Shown piece by piece: positions 28,722-37,556 of a stretch of 64,000 bases of DNA. The position numbers and the translations under genes are program-made. Source of the stretch: Nocardioides pelophilus (GTDB lineage Bacteria > Actinomycetota > Actinomycetes > Propionibacteriales > Nocardioidaceae); NCBI RefSeq assembly GCF_014180685.1, contig NZ_JACEHF010000003.1, positions 1 through 64,000 of the forward strand, read 5' to 3'. The notes below the pieces were generated by a model. It was not told the origin of the DNA. It did no database searches and saw only the letters and a list, made by a program, of their open reading frames with translations. Position 1 is the first letter of the stretch; the number at the start of each line of letters is the position of its first letter.

Positions 28722-29603
28722 ATGGGCGCACTCGAAGGGCGAGTTGCCATCATCACCGGGGCCGGCCGCGGCATCGGACGCGAGCACGCGCTGCTGTTCG
28801 CGCGGGAGGGCGCACGGGTGGTCGTCAACGACCTCGGCGGCGCGAATGACGGCGCCGGCGTCGACACCGGGCCGGCACAGGCCGTCGTCGACGAGATCGT
28901 GGCGGCCGGTGGGACCGCGGTCGCCAACACCGACAACGTCGCCTCCTGGGACGGCGCCCAGGCGCTGGTCGAACAGGCTGTTGCCGAGTACGGCGGCCTC
29001 GACGTCCTCGTCAACAACGCGGGCATCCTGCGCGACGGTTTCATCCCGGGCATGACCGAGGACCAGTGGGACTCCGTCATCAAGGTCCACCTCAAGGGGC
29101 ACTTCGCGATGCTGCAGCGGGCATCGGCGTACTGGAAGGCGGAGACCAAGGCCGGCAGGCAGCCGCTGGCGGCGGTCGTCAACACCGCCTCCGGGTCGGG
29201 GATCACGCTTCCCAACGCCGGGCAGGCGAACTACGGTGCTGCGAAGGCCGGCATCGCGGCCCTCACCCTGGTCGCCGCCGAGGAGCTCGCGCGCTACGGC
29301 GTCCGGGTGAACGCGATCGCGCCGGTCGCCCGGACCCGCCTGACGGAGGCGACCCCCGGGTTCGGCGAGATCATGCGCTCGACCATCGAGGACGGGGTGG
29401 TCGACGCGTTCCACCCGGCCAACATCTCGCCTCTGGTGGCGTACCTGGCCACGGAGAAGTGCCCGATCACAGGGCAGGTCTACGCGGTGCAGGGCGGCTC
29501 GATCCAGCAGCTGCTGGGTTGGACCGTCGCGCACACCACGGAGACCGACGACCCGTGGACGATCGACGAGGTGAGCCAACGGCTGTCGGAGTGGCAGTCG
29601 TGA
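28722..29603 (+). CDS. SDR, 3-hydroxyacyl-CoA dehydrogenase of MFE-2/HSD17B4 type
   Basis: A 293-residue SDR. It has TGAGRGIGREHALLFAREGARVVVNDLGG, the characteristic N-terminus of the peroxisomal multifunctional enzyme type 2 dehydrogenase domain, followed by NNAGILRD and YGAAKAG (catalytic Tyr and Lys). It should oxidise the 3-hydroxyacyl-CoA made by the MaoC hydratase. GAAGGAG lies 8 nt before the ATG. Its stop overlaps the ACAD start. Confidence 0.92.
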   Translation: MGALEGRVAIITGAGRGIGREHALLFAREGARVVVNDLGGANDGAGVDTGPAQAVVDEIVAAGGTAVANTDNVASWDGAQALVEQAVAEYGGLDVLVNNAGILRDGFIPGMTEDQWDSVIKVHLKGHFAMLQRASAYWKAETKAGRQPLAAVVNTASGSGITLPNAGQANYGAAKAGIAALTLVAAEELARYGVRVNAIAPVARTRLTEATPGFGEIMRSTIEDGVVDAFHPANISPLVAYLATEKCPITGQVYAVQGGSIQQLLGWTVAHTTETDDPWTIDEVSQRLSEWQS

Positions 29604-30850
29604 TCGGGTGGAGCGACGCCGACGAGGCGATCCGCGAAGCCGTCCGCGACTTCGTCGACAAGGAGGTGCGGCCGCACCTGGACCAGCTCGAGACGGGAGC
29701 GTTGCCGCCGTACGACATCATCCGCAAGCTGTTCTCGTCCTTCGGTCTGGACGTGATGGCGGCCGACGCCGTCCGGAAGGCGCTGGCGTCCGAGCGCCGT
29801 CGGGAGGAGGCTCCCGACGAGGAGCGCTCTCCTCGGTCGAAGGGCGGACCTGGCCTCGACGGCGCAGAAGGCATGGCCGCAGTCGTGATCAGCGAGCTGG
29901 CCGGCGTGAGCCTCGGAACGGTCGCCTCGATCGGTGTCTCCCTCGGGCTCACCGCTCAGACGATCTGGACGAAGGGCACGCTGGAGCAGAAGGAGAGGTG
30001 GCTGCCGAAGCTGGCCACCTTCGAGCACGTCGGAGCGTGGGCCATCACCGAGCCCGACGCGGGATCGGATGCCTTCGGCGGCATGCGCACCTATGTGCGT
30101 CGTGATGGCGACGGCTACGTGCTCAACGGTCGCAAGACCTTCATCACCAACGGTCCGGACGCCGACGTCATCGTCGTCTACGCGAAGCTCGACGAGGAGG
30201 ACGGGACCGCGCCGCGGGACCGACAGGTGCTGACCTTCGTCCTCGACCGGGGGATGCCCGGGCTGACGCAGGGATCCGCGTTCAAGAAGATGGGCATGAT
30301 GAGCTCGCCGACCAGCGAGCTGTTCTTCGACGACGTACGGCTAGGTCCGGACCGGCTCCTCGGCTGCCAGCCTGCCCGCGCCGGCGGCGACAGTCGGGAC
30401 AGCGTGCGAGCGAGCTTTGCAGGGGAGCGGATGGGCGTCGCGGTCCTCGCGCTCGGCATCATCAACGAGTGCCAACGGCTCAGCATCGAGTACGCCCGCA
30501 CCCGCGAGCTGTGGGGCCGCTCGATCGGTGACCTGCAGCTGATCCAGCTGAAGCTGGCCCGCATGGAGGTGGCCCGGATCAATGTGCAGAACATGGTCTT
30601 CAGCCTGCTCGAGCACGTGCGGGCCGGGAAGATGCCGTCTCTTGCCGAAGCCTCCGCCATGAAGCTCTATGCCTCGGAGGCCGCGACGGAGGTCGCCATG
30701 GAGGCGGTGCAGCTCTTCGGGGGCAACGGCTACATGGCTGAGTACCGCGTCGAGCAGCTCGCGCGGGACGCCAAGTCGCTGATGATCTACGCGGGAAGCA
30801 ACGAGATCCAGGTGACCCACGTCGCCAAGGGTGTGCTCGGTCGAGGATGA
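29600..30850 (+). CDS. Acyl-CoA dehydrogenase (FadE) with a charged insertion
   Basis: A 416-residue FAD-dependent ACAD: AWAITEPDAGSDA and FITNGPDADVIVV (FAD/substrate loops), FAGERMGVAV, LFGGNGYMAEYRVEQLARDAK and the likely catalytic base in YAGSNEIQ. Between residues about 52 and 85 a charged, low-complexity stretch (SERRREEAPDEERSPRSKGG) replaces the usual PEEYGG loop. The GTG at 29600 overlaps the upstream stop; GTG 29591 is an alternative. It is the last gene of the thiolase operon. Confidence 0.9.
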   Translation: MIGWSDADEAIREAVRDFVDKEVRPHLDQLETGALPPYDIIRKLFSSFGLDVMAADAVRKALASERRREEAPDEERSPRSKGGPGLDGAEGMAAVVISELAGVSLGTVASIGVSLGLTAQTIWTKGTLEQKERWLPKLATFEHVGAWAITEPDAGSDAFGGMRTYVRRDGDGYVLNGRKTFITNGPDADVIVVYAKLDEEDGTAPRDRQVLTFVLDRGMPGLTQGSAFKKMGMMSSPTSELFFDDVRLGPDRLLGCQPARAGGDSRDSVRASFAGERMGVAVLALGIINECQRLSIEYARTRELWGRSIGDLQLIQLKLARMEVARINVQNMVFSLLEHVRAGKMPSLAEASAMKLYASEAATEVAMEAVQLFGGNGYMAEYRVEQLARDAKSLMIYAGSNEIQVTHVAKGVLGRG

Positions 30851-30856
30851 ACGGGA

Positions 30857-30901
30857 GAGCCTGGCCCGGCGACGCTCGCGCGGACCGTCGGGTCAGGCCT
30901 C
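30857..30901. terminator. Putative hairpin between convergent acyl-CoA dehydrogenase and TetR genes
   Basis: An imperfect inverted repeat (30857-30871 with 30886-30901) can form a stem of about 14 pairs with two G-U wobbles and one bulge around a 14-nt loop. It lies between the convergent stops at 30850 and 30893 and overlaps the end of tetR. There is no T run. Confidence 0.4.
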
Positions 30902-31534
30902 GGGGCCGTCTTCGATCCGGTCGAGCTCGGCCCCCCACAGGGTCAGCAGGTCCGAGCGCGCCCGCTGCCACTCTCGCTCGACGTCGTCGTGGACGAAGGT
31001 CAGGAGCGCCAGCCCGCGCAGCGTGGCCAGGGTGGTGGAGATGAGGCCGAACATGCTGCGGTGCCTGCTGAGCTCCGGCAGGGTGCGGTTCGCAGTGACG
31101 GCCAGCGCCTCCATGACGTCCTGCTCCAGAGAGCGCAGTGAGGCGCGGAGCTCCTCGTCGGTCCGTGCGGCGAGCCACAGCTCGGTGGCGGCGGCGAACA
31201 CCTCGCTGCGGTGCAAGGACCACAGGCGGTCGAGGGTCTCGGCGACCGTCTCCCGCTCGCTGGCGCCTGCCTTCATCGGCATGACGAACTCAACCACCAT
31301 CCGCTGGGTGAGGAAGCGGACCGCCTCCGTGACGAGGTCCGCCTTGCTGGTGAAGTGGTGCGCCTGGGCGCCGCGCGTCACCCCCGCGCGGGCGGCGATG
31401 TCTTTCGTGGTCGTGCCGGCATAGCCGGTCTCGATCAGACAGGCGATGGTCGCCTCCAGCAGCGCGGCTCGTGTCCGTGCTGTCCGCTCGGCCTGCGTAC
31501 GTCGCCGGCCGGCGATCGGCGCCACCTCCGTCAT
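30893..31534 (-). CDS. TetR-family repressor, candidate regulator of the Mce/beta-oxidation locus
   Basis: A 213-residue TetR protein. The N-terminal helix-turn-helix is ALLEATIACLIETGYAGTTTKDIAARAGVTRGAQAHHFTSK in outline, followed by an all-helical ligand domain. The ATG at 31534 has GGGAGGAG upstream. It is divergent from the mce operon, and the interval holds the third copy of an operator also found before the thiolase operon and the SDR/ALDH pair. A CoA thioester or lipid ligand is expected by analogy with other TetR lipid regulators. Confidence 0.92.
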   Translation of the reverse strand: MTEVAPIAGRRRTQAERTARTRAALLEATIACLIETGYAGTTTKDIAARAGVTRGAQAHHFTSKADLVTEAVRFLTQRMVVEFVMPMKAGASERETVAETLDRLWSLHRSEVFAAATELWLAARTDEELRASLRSLEQDVMEALAVTANRTLPELSRHRSMFGLISTTLATLRGLALLTFVHDDVEREWQRARSDLLTLWGAELDRIEDGPEA

Positions 31535-31587
31535 CTACTTCTCCTCCCGTCGACCGTTCGGGTCAGTTTTCCACATCGCGCCGCGCA

Positions 31588-31617
31588 TTGACATACCGGC
31601 TGGCCGGAATCTAAGTT
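31588..31617 (+). promoter_or_regulatory. Promoter with TetR-type operator, mce operon (unit 3 of 3)
   Basis: A consensus -35 TTGACA (31588-31593), 18-bp spacer and -10 TAAGTT (31612-31617). The spacer holds ACATACCGGC-TG-GCCGGAATCT (31591-31612), whose core CCGGC/GCCGG is a perfect dyad. It drives the mce operon and sits in the tetR/mce divergent interval. Confidence 0.75.
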
Positions 31618-31660
31618 GTCGCCACTCATCCACGCAAGTTCCGAGTCGAGGAGAAGCCGC

Positions 31661-32509
31661 ATGACCTCAGGTCCGCAGGCGCCGGCTCCACGGTCGCGGC
31701 CCCGGCGCCCCGCTTCGGTCGCCGTGCGCGGGATCCGTCCGCCGGGGCGCACGCGGATGCTGCTCATGGGAGTGGGGGACTTCTTCGGCTTCTGCGGCGA
31801 GGTCCTGCGGGCCGGGGCCAGGACGCGGTTCCAGGGGCGGGAGTTCGTCGAGCAGGCGTGGTTCATCGCGACCGTGTCGATCCTGCCGACCGCCCTGGTC
31901 GCCATCCCGTTCGGAGCGGTCATCGCACTCCAGGTGGGCAGCCTCAGCTCCCAGCTCGGCGCCGAGTCGTTCACCGGCTCCAGCTCGGCCGTCGCGATCA
32001 TCCGCGAAGGAGCGCCGCTCGCGACCGCGCTGATGCTGGCCGGAGCAGCAGGCTCCGCCATCTGCGCCGACTTCGGGGCCCGGACGATCCGCGAGGAGAT
32101 CGACGCGCTCCGCGTCCTCGGCATCGACCCGATCGAGCGGCTCGTCGTACCGCGCGTCGTCGCGGGCATGCTCGTCGGTGTGGCCCTGACCGGCATGGTC
32201 ATGGGGGTCGGCATCGCCGGCGGCTACTTCTTCAACGTGGTGCTTCAGCACGGCACGGCCGGCGTCTACGTCGACGCGTTCCGGAACCTGGCGACGATGC
32301 CGGACCTCTACGCGAGCCTGTTGAAAGGCCTGATCTTCGGTGCGCTCGCGGCGATCGTCGGGTCGTTCAAGGGGCTCCGTGCCGGAGGTGGGCCGCGCGG
32401 CGTCGGCCAGGCGGTGAACGAGGCCGTGGTCATCACCTTCCTGCTGCTGTTCCTCGTCAACTACCTGCTCACGACCGTCTACTTCAAGCTCTTCCCGCAG
32501 GTCGGCTGA
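31661..32509 (+). CDS. MlaE/YrbE-family permease A of an Mce system
   Basis: A 282-residue membrane permease. After a basic N-terminus, it has the MlaE fold with SILPTALVAIPFGAVIALQVG and the family signature REEIDALRVLGIDPIERLVVPRVVAG (contact with the ATPase). With its partner it forms the inner-membrane channel of the Mce lipid importer. GAGGAG lies before the ATG. The stop and next start overlap by one base (TGATG). Confidence 0.93.
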   Translation: MTSGPQAPAPRSRPRRPASVAVRGIRPPGRTRMLLMGVGDFFGFCGEVLRAGARTRFQGREFVEQAWFIATVSILPTALVAIPFGAVIALQVGSLSSQLGAESFTGSSSAVAIIREGAPLATALMLAGAAGSAICADFGARTIREEIDALRVLGIDPIERLVVPRVVAGMLVGVALTGMVMGVGIAGGYFFNVVLQHGTAGVYVDAFRNLATMPDLYASLLKGLIFGALAAIVGSFKGLRAGGGPRGVGQAVNEAVVITFLLLFLVNYLLTTVYFKLFPQVG

Positions 32510-33348
32510 TGACGACCACGACCGAGCGCGCGCGTCGACTGACGCAACCGCCGCTGGCGATCCTCGAGGAAGCCGGCCGGCAGCTGGACTTCTACGTCTC
32601 AGCCGTCCGGTGGACTCCGCGGACGGTCCGCCGCTACCGGCCAGAGATCAGGGCCGTGCTCGCCGACACCGCCTTCGGCTCAGGGGGCCTCGCCGTCGTG
32701 GGCGGGACCGTCGGGGTGATGGTCGCGCTGGCCTTCGCCGTCGGCACCGAGGTGGGCCTGCAGGGTTACGCGGCGCTGCAGCAGATCGGGGCCAGCAACT
32801 TCTCCGCGTTCCTGTCCGCCTACTTCAACACCCGCGAGGCAGCGCCGCTCATCGCCGGCGTGGCGCTCGCCGCGACCGTGGGCTGCGGGTTCACGGCGCA
32901 GCTCGGGGCGATGCGGGTGAGCGAGGAGATCGACGCGCTCGAGGTCATGGCGGTGCCGTCGATCCCGTTCCTCGTCACCACGCGGATGATCGCGGGATTC
33001 ATTGCGGTCGTGCCGTTGTACGCGATCGGGCTCTTCGCCTCCTACCTCGCCTCGCGCACGGTCATCACCCAGTACTTCGGACAGTCGACGGGCACCTACG
33101 ACCACTACTTCTTCCAGTACCTGGCTCCGGTCGACGTCCTGTGGTCGTTCGCCAAGGTGCTCGTGTTCGCGGTCGTGGTGATCCTCGTCCACTGCTACTA
33201 CGGCTACACCGCGACCGGGGGCCCAGCCGGCGTCGGGCTCGCTGTCGGACGCGCGATCCGTCTCTCGATCGTGGCGATCAACGTCGTCGACTTCCTCATG
33301 AGCTTCGCGATCTGGGGCTCGACGACAACGGTTCGGATCACGGGATGA
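32509..33348 (+). CDS. MlaE/YrbE-family permease B of an Mce system
   Basis: A 279-residue partner permease with the same signature, SEEIDALEVMAVPSIPFLVTTRMIAG, and about five helices. The segment YFNTREAAPLIAGVALAATVGCGFTAQLGAMR is typical for YrbE B. It pairs with permease A. The stop overlaps the first MCE gene (ATGA). No ATPase (MceG) is encoded next to it. Confidence 0.93.
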   Translation: MTTTTERARRLTQPPLAILEEAGRQLDFYVSAVRWTPRTVRRYRPEIRAVLADTAFGSGGLAVVGGTVGVMVALAFAVGTEVGLQGYAALQQIGASNFSAFLSAYFNTREAAPLIAGVALAATVGCGFTAQLGAMRVSEEIDALEVMAVPSIPFLVTTRMIAGFIAVVPLYAIGLFASYLASRTVITQYFGQSTGTYDHYFFQYLAPVDVLWSFAKVLVFAVVVILVHCYYGYTATGGPAGVGLAVGRAIRLSIVAINVVDFLMSFAIWGSTTTVRITG

Positions 33349-34469
33349 CCGCCGCACGTTCGAGGACGGGCCTCCGGTTGAGGGGCCTGCTCCTGGTCTC
33401 GATCCTGGCGGTGTTCGTCGCAGGAGCGATCGCGTCGTACCAGAAGGTCTTCGTGCCGAGCGTGGACGTGACGGTGCTGACCGGGCGGGCCGGACTACAG
33501 CTCCCCGTCAACGGCGACGTGCGGATGCGCGGCGCCATCATCGGACGCATCACCGGCATCCGGTCCGGCGAGAGCGGGGTGGTGATCGATCTCGCGCTGG
33601 AACCCGATGCTGCGGAGCTGGTGCCCGCCGACACCCGCGCCCGTATCCTGCCCACGACCCTCTTCGGGCAGAAGTACGTCGAGCTGGTGGCCAGCCGCTC
33701 CGACGGGCCTTCGGTCGCCGACGGATCGGTGCTGCGTGAGGACACCAGCCGAGAGGCCGTCGAGATCACGCGGGTCATCGACAACCTCGAGCCGCTGCTC
33801 CGCGCCGTCCGCCCCGAGGAGCTGGCCGAGACCCTCCAGACCCTTGCCGACGGCCTGCGGGGCCGCGGGGAGCGGCTCGGTGCGACGGCCACCGACGTCG
33901 ATGCCTACCTGACCGAGCTCAACGTCGACCTGCCCGTGCTGGCGACGGACCTGCGTCTGCTCGGTGTTGTCTCGAGGGCCTACGGCGCGGCGACGCCCGA
34001 CGTGCTCGCGGTGCTGCGCAACGCGACCGCGGTCGGGGACACGATCCTCGACAGCGGCGACGAGCTGTCGGCCTTCCAGGACGAGCTCACCCGTTTCGCT
34101 GACGTGACCCGCCGTTTCCTCGACGCCAACGGCGACGGCATCGTGGAGCTGACCGGTCGCACCCGTCCGGTACTCGAGCTGCTGGGGCGCTACTCGCCGC
34201 AGTTCCCGTGCCTGTTCGATGGTCTGCTGCGCGCCGAGACCGCGGCGGGTCAAGCGTTCCGCGACGGAGTCTTCCACGCGGACGTGGTGATCGGTCGGCA
34301 GTATCCCGGCTACACGGCGGCCGACGTGCCCCGGTTCGGTGACCTCGGCAAGGGCCCGCACTGCGCCGGTTTGCCCGACGTCGACCCGCCGGTCCCGGCT
34401 CCGCGCTCGGACGACGGAGCCGACTATCCGCCGGGCGTCCTGTTGCCCCCGCTGAGGGACGGCGCATGA
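33345..34469 (+). CDS. MCE-family protein, position A
   Basis: A 374-residue protein anchored by one N-terminal helix (GLLLVSILAVFVAGAIASY). The MCE domain (about 38-120) shows VDVTVLTGRAGLQLPVNGDVRMRGAIIGRI and FGQKYVEL. A helical stalk follows and a Pro-rich tail (DVDPPVPAPRSDDG). MceA-F hexamers form the periplasm-spanning lipid tunnel. Two Cys (FPCLFDG, PHCAGLP) near the C-terminus are typical for the A subunit. Confidence 0.93.
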   Translation: MTAARSRTGLRLRGLLLVSILAVFVAGAIASYQKVFVPSVDVTVLTGRAGLQLPVNGDVRMRGAIIGRITGIRSGESGVVIDLALEPDAAELVPADTRARILPTTLFGQKYVELVASRSDGPSVADGSVLREDTSREAVEITRVIDNLEPLLRAVRPEELAETLQTLADGLRGRGERLGATATDVDAYLTELNVDLPVLATDLRLLGVVSRAYGAATPDVLAVLRNATAVGDTILDSGDELSAFQDELTRFADVTRRFLDANGDGIVELTGRTRPVLELLGRYSPQFPCLFDGLLRAETAAGQAFRDGVFHADVVIGRQYPGYTAADVPRFGDLGKGPHCAGLPDVDPPVPAPRSDDGADYPPGVLLPPLRDGA

Positions 34470-35533
34470 GTCGCCGCAGCGTGACGGTCTCGGCCGCGGT
34501 GAAGCTGTCGGTCTTCCTGCTCGCTGCCGCGGCGGTCACGCTCACCGTCGCCGGGACGATCAGGCCCATCGGCTCGGGCGGGAACCACGAGTACCACGCG
34601 ATCCTCGTGAGTGCGAGCGACCTGAAGCCCGGCGACCAGGTGCGGGTCGCGGGGGTGGTGGTCGGCCGGGTCTCCGACGTGGCGCTCGATCCGGACGGGC
34701 ACGCCCGGATCAGCTTCACCGTCGACGAGGAGCTCGACCTCACCACGGAGACCCGCGCCGAGATCCGCTACCTCAACCTGATCGGCAACCGGTACCTCGC
34801 CCTGTCCGAGGGCAGGCGATCGTCGGAAGCGGAGGTGCTGACGGCCGGCGGCACGATTCCTGTCGAGCGGACCAGCCCCGCCCTCGACCTGGACCAGCTG
34901 TTCACCGGGTTCAAGCCGCTGTTCGCGGCGTTGTCGCCGGACGATGCGAACGCGCTGGCAGCGGACCTCGTCGCGACGTTCCAGGGGGAGGGGGGCACGA
35001 TCCGGTCGCTGTTGAGCCACACCGCCGAGGTCACCAGCAACCTCGCCGACCGCGACGCCGTCGTGGGGCGGGTCGTGGAGAACCTGACCACCACCCTCCA
35101 GGTCGTGGACGCCAACCAGGTCGGGCTCAACCAGCTCGTCACCCAGCTGGGGCGATACGTCGGCGGGCTGGCTGCCGACCGCCGGGTCCTCGGCGGGTCG
35201 CTGGAGGGGATCGCCGACCTGGCCGGCGAGACGGCGTCCCTTCTCGATGACGCCCGGCCGGCTCTGCGCTCCGACATCGACCGCCTCGCCGACCTCGTCG
35301 CGATGCTCGACACGCCGACCAATCGGGCGCTCGTCGACGAGGCGCTGAGGGTCGCGCCCCCGCGCCTTGCCCGGATCACGCGGGTCGCGTCGTACGGGTC
35401 CTGGTTCAACTTCTACCTGTGCGACCTCGGCCTGGACGTGCAGGGCGCCGGAGGCGGTGGGACCATCGAGCAGCTCCTGGGAGACATCGAGCAGATCACG
35501 ATCCACGACACCTCGCCGAGGTGTCGGCCGTGA
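34466..35533 (+). CDS. MCE-family protein, position B
   Basis: A 355-residue MCE protein: N-terminal anchor (KLSVFLLAAAAVTLTVAG), MCE domain with SDLKPGDQVRVAGVVVGRV and IGNRYLAL, a long helical region, and a C-terminal SYGSWFNFYLCDLGL that is typical of MceB/C proteins. Overlaps both neighbours by 4 bp. Confidence 0.93.
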   Translation: MSRRSVTVSAAVKLSVFLLAAAAVTLTVAGTIRPIGSGGNHEYHAILVSASDLKPGDQVRVAGVVVGRVSDVALDPDGHARISFTVDEELDLTTETRAEIRYLNLIGNRYLALSEGRRSSEAEVLTAGGTIPVERTSPALDLDQLFTGFKPLFAALSPDDANALAADLVATFQGEGGTIRSLLSHTAEVTSNLADRDAVVGRVVENLTTTLQVVDANQVGLNQLVTQLGRYVGGLAADRRVLGGSLEGIADLAGETASLLDDARPALRSDIDRLADLVAMLDTPTNRALVDEALRVAPPRLARITRVASYGSWFNFYLCDLGLDVQGAGGGGTIEQLLGDIEQITIHDTSPRCRP

Positions 35534-36495
35534 ACGGCGAGAACGCGACCCGGCGGGCGCTGGTCGGGCTCGCCGCCTGCGCGCTCGTGCTGGCCGCGGC
35601 CCTCAACGTGGACCGCCTGCCGCTGATCGGAAGTGGCGGGATCCGCTACCAGGCCGAGCTGACTGACGCCAGCGGTCTGGCCGAGGGCGACCCGGTCAAG
35701 GTCGCCGGCATCGCGGTCGGGACGATCCGCGAGATCGAGATCGACCAGGACCGGGTGACCGTCGAGTTCGAGGTGGACGCCGACGTCCGATTGGGCGCGG
35801 ACACCGAGGCCACCGTGGGATCGGGCTCGCTCCTCGGCGACAAGTACCTCAAGCTGGAGCCGCTGGGCGAGGGCACCCTCGCGGACGGCGCGACGATCCC
35901 TCTCGAGCGCACCCGGCCCGCCTACGACGTCGTGGACGCCTTCGCCGACCTCACCGACACGACCGCCCGCCTCGACGACGAGCTGATCGCGGATGCGCTG
36001 ACGACCCTCGCCGACACCTTCCGGGGCTCGCGCCCGCAGGTCCGCGCCGCGGTCTCCGGGTTGACCCGGCTGTCCGACTCCATCGCGCGCCGCGACGCCG
36101 AGCTCGAGCGCCTCCTGGGCCATGCCACGGAGGTTTCCGGCGTGCTCGCCGACCGCCGCGGGGACCTGAGCCGACTGCTGCGCTCGTCCAACCTCTTGCT
36201 CGGCGAGCTGCGGCAGCGTCGCGACGCGATCCGCGCCGTCCTGGTCAGCACCCGTGAGCTCAGTGATGCGTTGCACGCCGTCGTGGTCGACAACCAGGAC
36301 CGAATCACGCCGGCGTTGGAGGACCTCGAGGCGGTGACCCGTCTGCTGGCCGGCCGTCAGCGAGAGCTGCGGGCAACGATCCGCAACATGGATGCCTACG
36401 GCCGCTACTACACGAACGTGGTCGGCAGCGGCCCGTGGTTCGACAACTACATCCCGCGGCTCCCGGACTCGGTCCAGATCGGGGTCGACCGATGA
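35530..36495 (+). CDS. MCE-family protein, position C
   Basis: A 321-residue MCE protein: anchor ALVGLAACALVLAAALNV, MCE domain with TDASGLAEGDPVKVAGIAVGTI and LGDKYLKLEPLG, helical stalk, and the C-terminal motif VVGSGPWFDNYIP. I use the GTG at 35530 that overlaps the upstream stop (GTGA); GTG 35521 is a possible earlier start. Confidence 0.92.
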   Translation: MNGENATRRALVGLAACALVLAAALNVDRLPLIGSGGIRYQAELTDASGLAEGDPVKVAGIAVGTIREIEIDQDRVTVEFEVDADVRLGADTEATVGSGSLLGDKYLKLEPLGEGTLADGATIPLERTRPAYDVVDAFADLTDTTARLDDELIADALTTLADTFRGSRPQVRAAVSGLTRLSDSIARRDAELERLLGHATEVSGVLADRRGDLSRLLRSSNLLLGELRQRRDAIRAVLVSTRELSDALHAVVVDNQDRITPALEDLEAVTRLLAGRQRELRATIRNMDAYGRYYTNVVGSGPWFDNYIPRLPDSVQIGVDR

Positions 36496-37556
36496 GGACA
36501 CCAGACATCCGCCTTCGCGATCGCCGCAACGTCATCATCGCCTTGGCGGTGGCCGTCCAGCTGGCCCTGCTCCTGGCTCTCGTGCCGGGGAAGCCCGATC
36601 GCACGGCGACCTTGGAGTTCGCGAGTGCGATAGGCGTCTACGAAGGATCCGACGTCCGGCTCATGGGGGTCCGGATCGGGCGGGTGACCGGCGTCGATCC
36701 GGGGGCGACGTCGGTCACCGTCGAGATCGAGTACGACGCGGACTACGACCTGCCCGACGACGTGGGCGCGGTGATCGTGGCGCCGTCGGTGATCGCCGAC
36801 CGCTTCGTCCAGCTGACCCCCGCCTACTCCGGGTCCGGGGCGCGGCTGAGGGACGGCGCGGTCGTCCCGCTCGAGCGAACCCGCACGCCGGTCGAGCTCG
36901 ACGAGGTCTTCTCCACGATGAACCAGCTCCTGGTCGCTCTCGGCCCGAGGGGAGCGAACCAGGAGGGCGCGTTGAACGATGCCCTCGCCGTGGCCGCGAC
37001 CGATCTCCGTGGCCAAGGTCCTGCGCTGCGGCGCCTGCTCGATCGCATGGGCGACGCGGCCGCGACGATGGGCGAGCTGAGTCCGGGCCTGTTCGCGACC
37101 GTCGACAACCTCGCCGACCTCACGACCACGCTGGCGCGGGACGACCAGGACGTCCGGCGCCTCTACGACCACCTCAGTGACGTCGCGGCGTTCCTGGCCG
37201 ACGACCGTCGGGACTTGGCGGCCGTGTTGCAGTCGCTCGCTGTCTCACTGGGCGAGGTTCGGGGTTTCGTGCACGACAACCGGGACCTCGTCGTCCGGAA
37301 CGTGCAGCACCTCACTCGGGTCGGTCGGGCGCTCACCGCCGAGCAGGTGGCCCTGGACAGCCTGCTCCGGGTCGTGCCCGTCGCGCTGAACAACCTCAAC
37401 CGGGTCTGGGACGAGGACAGCCAGGCGATCCGGTCCCGGGCCAACCTCGACCAGATCCTGAACGATCTCGACGGTCTGATCTGTGACGCGATCATCCGTG
37501 CCGGCGTACCGCTGCCTGGGCGGCTGTGCGACCGCCTCGTCGGAGGTGGATCGTGA
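36492..37556 (+). CDS. MCE-family protein, position D
   Basis: A 354-residue MCE protein: anchor NVIIALAVAVQLALLLALV, MCE domain with SAIGVYEGSDVRLMGVRIGRVTGV and IADRFVQLTPAY, a long stalk helix, and LICDAIIRAGVPLPGRLCDRL with two Cys at the end. ATGA overlap with gene C, GTGA overlap with gene E. Confidence 0.93.
   Translation: MRTPDIRLRDRRNVIIALAVAVQLALLLALVPGKPDRTATLEFASAIGVYEGSDVRLMGVRIGRVTGVDPGATSVTVEIEYDADYDLPDDVGAVIVAPSVIADRFVQLTPAYSGSGARLRDGAVVPLERTRTPVELDEVFSTMNQLLVALGPRGANQEGALNDALAVAATDLRGQGPALRRLLDRMGDAAATMGELSPGLFATVDNLADLTTTLARDDQDVRRLYDHLSDVAAFLADDRRDLAAVLQSLAVSLGEVRGFVHDNRDLVVRNVQHLTRVGRALTAEQVALDSLLRVVPVALNNLNRVWDEDSQAIRSRANLDQILNDLDGLICDAIIRAGVPLPGRLCDRLVGGGS

Noticed and set aside
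18060-31534. Recently transferred island
   Set aside because: No integrase, transposase, attachment site or tRNA boundary is seen, and base and codon use look like the flanks.
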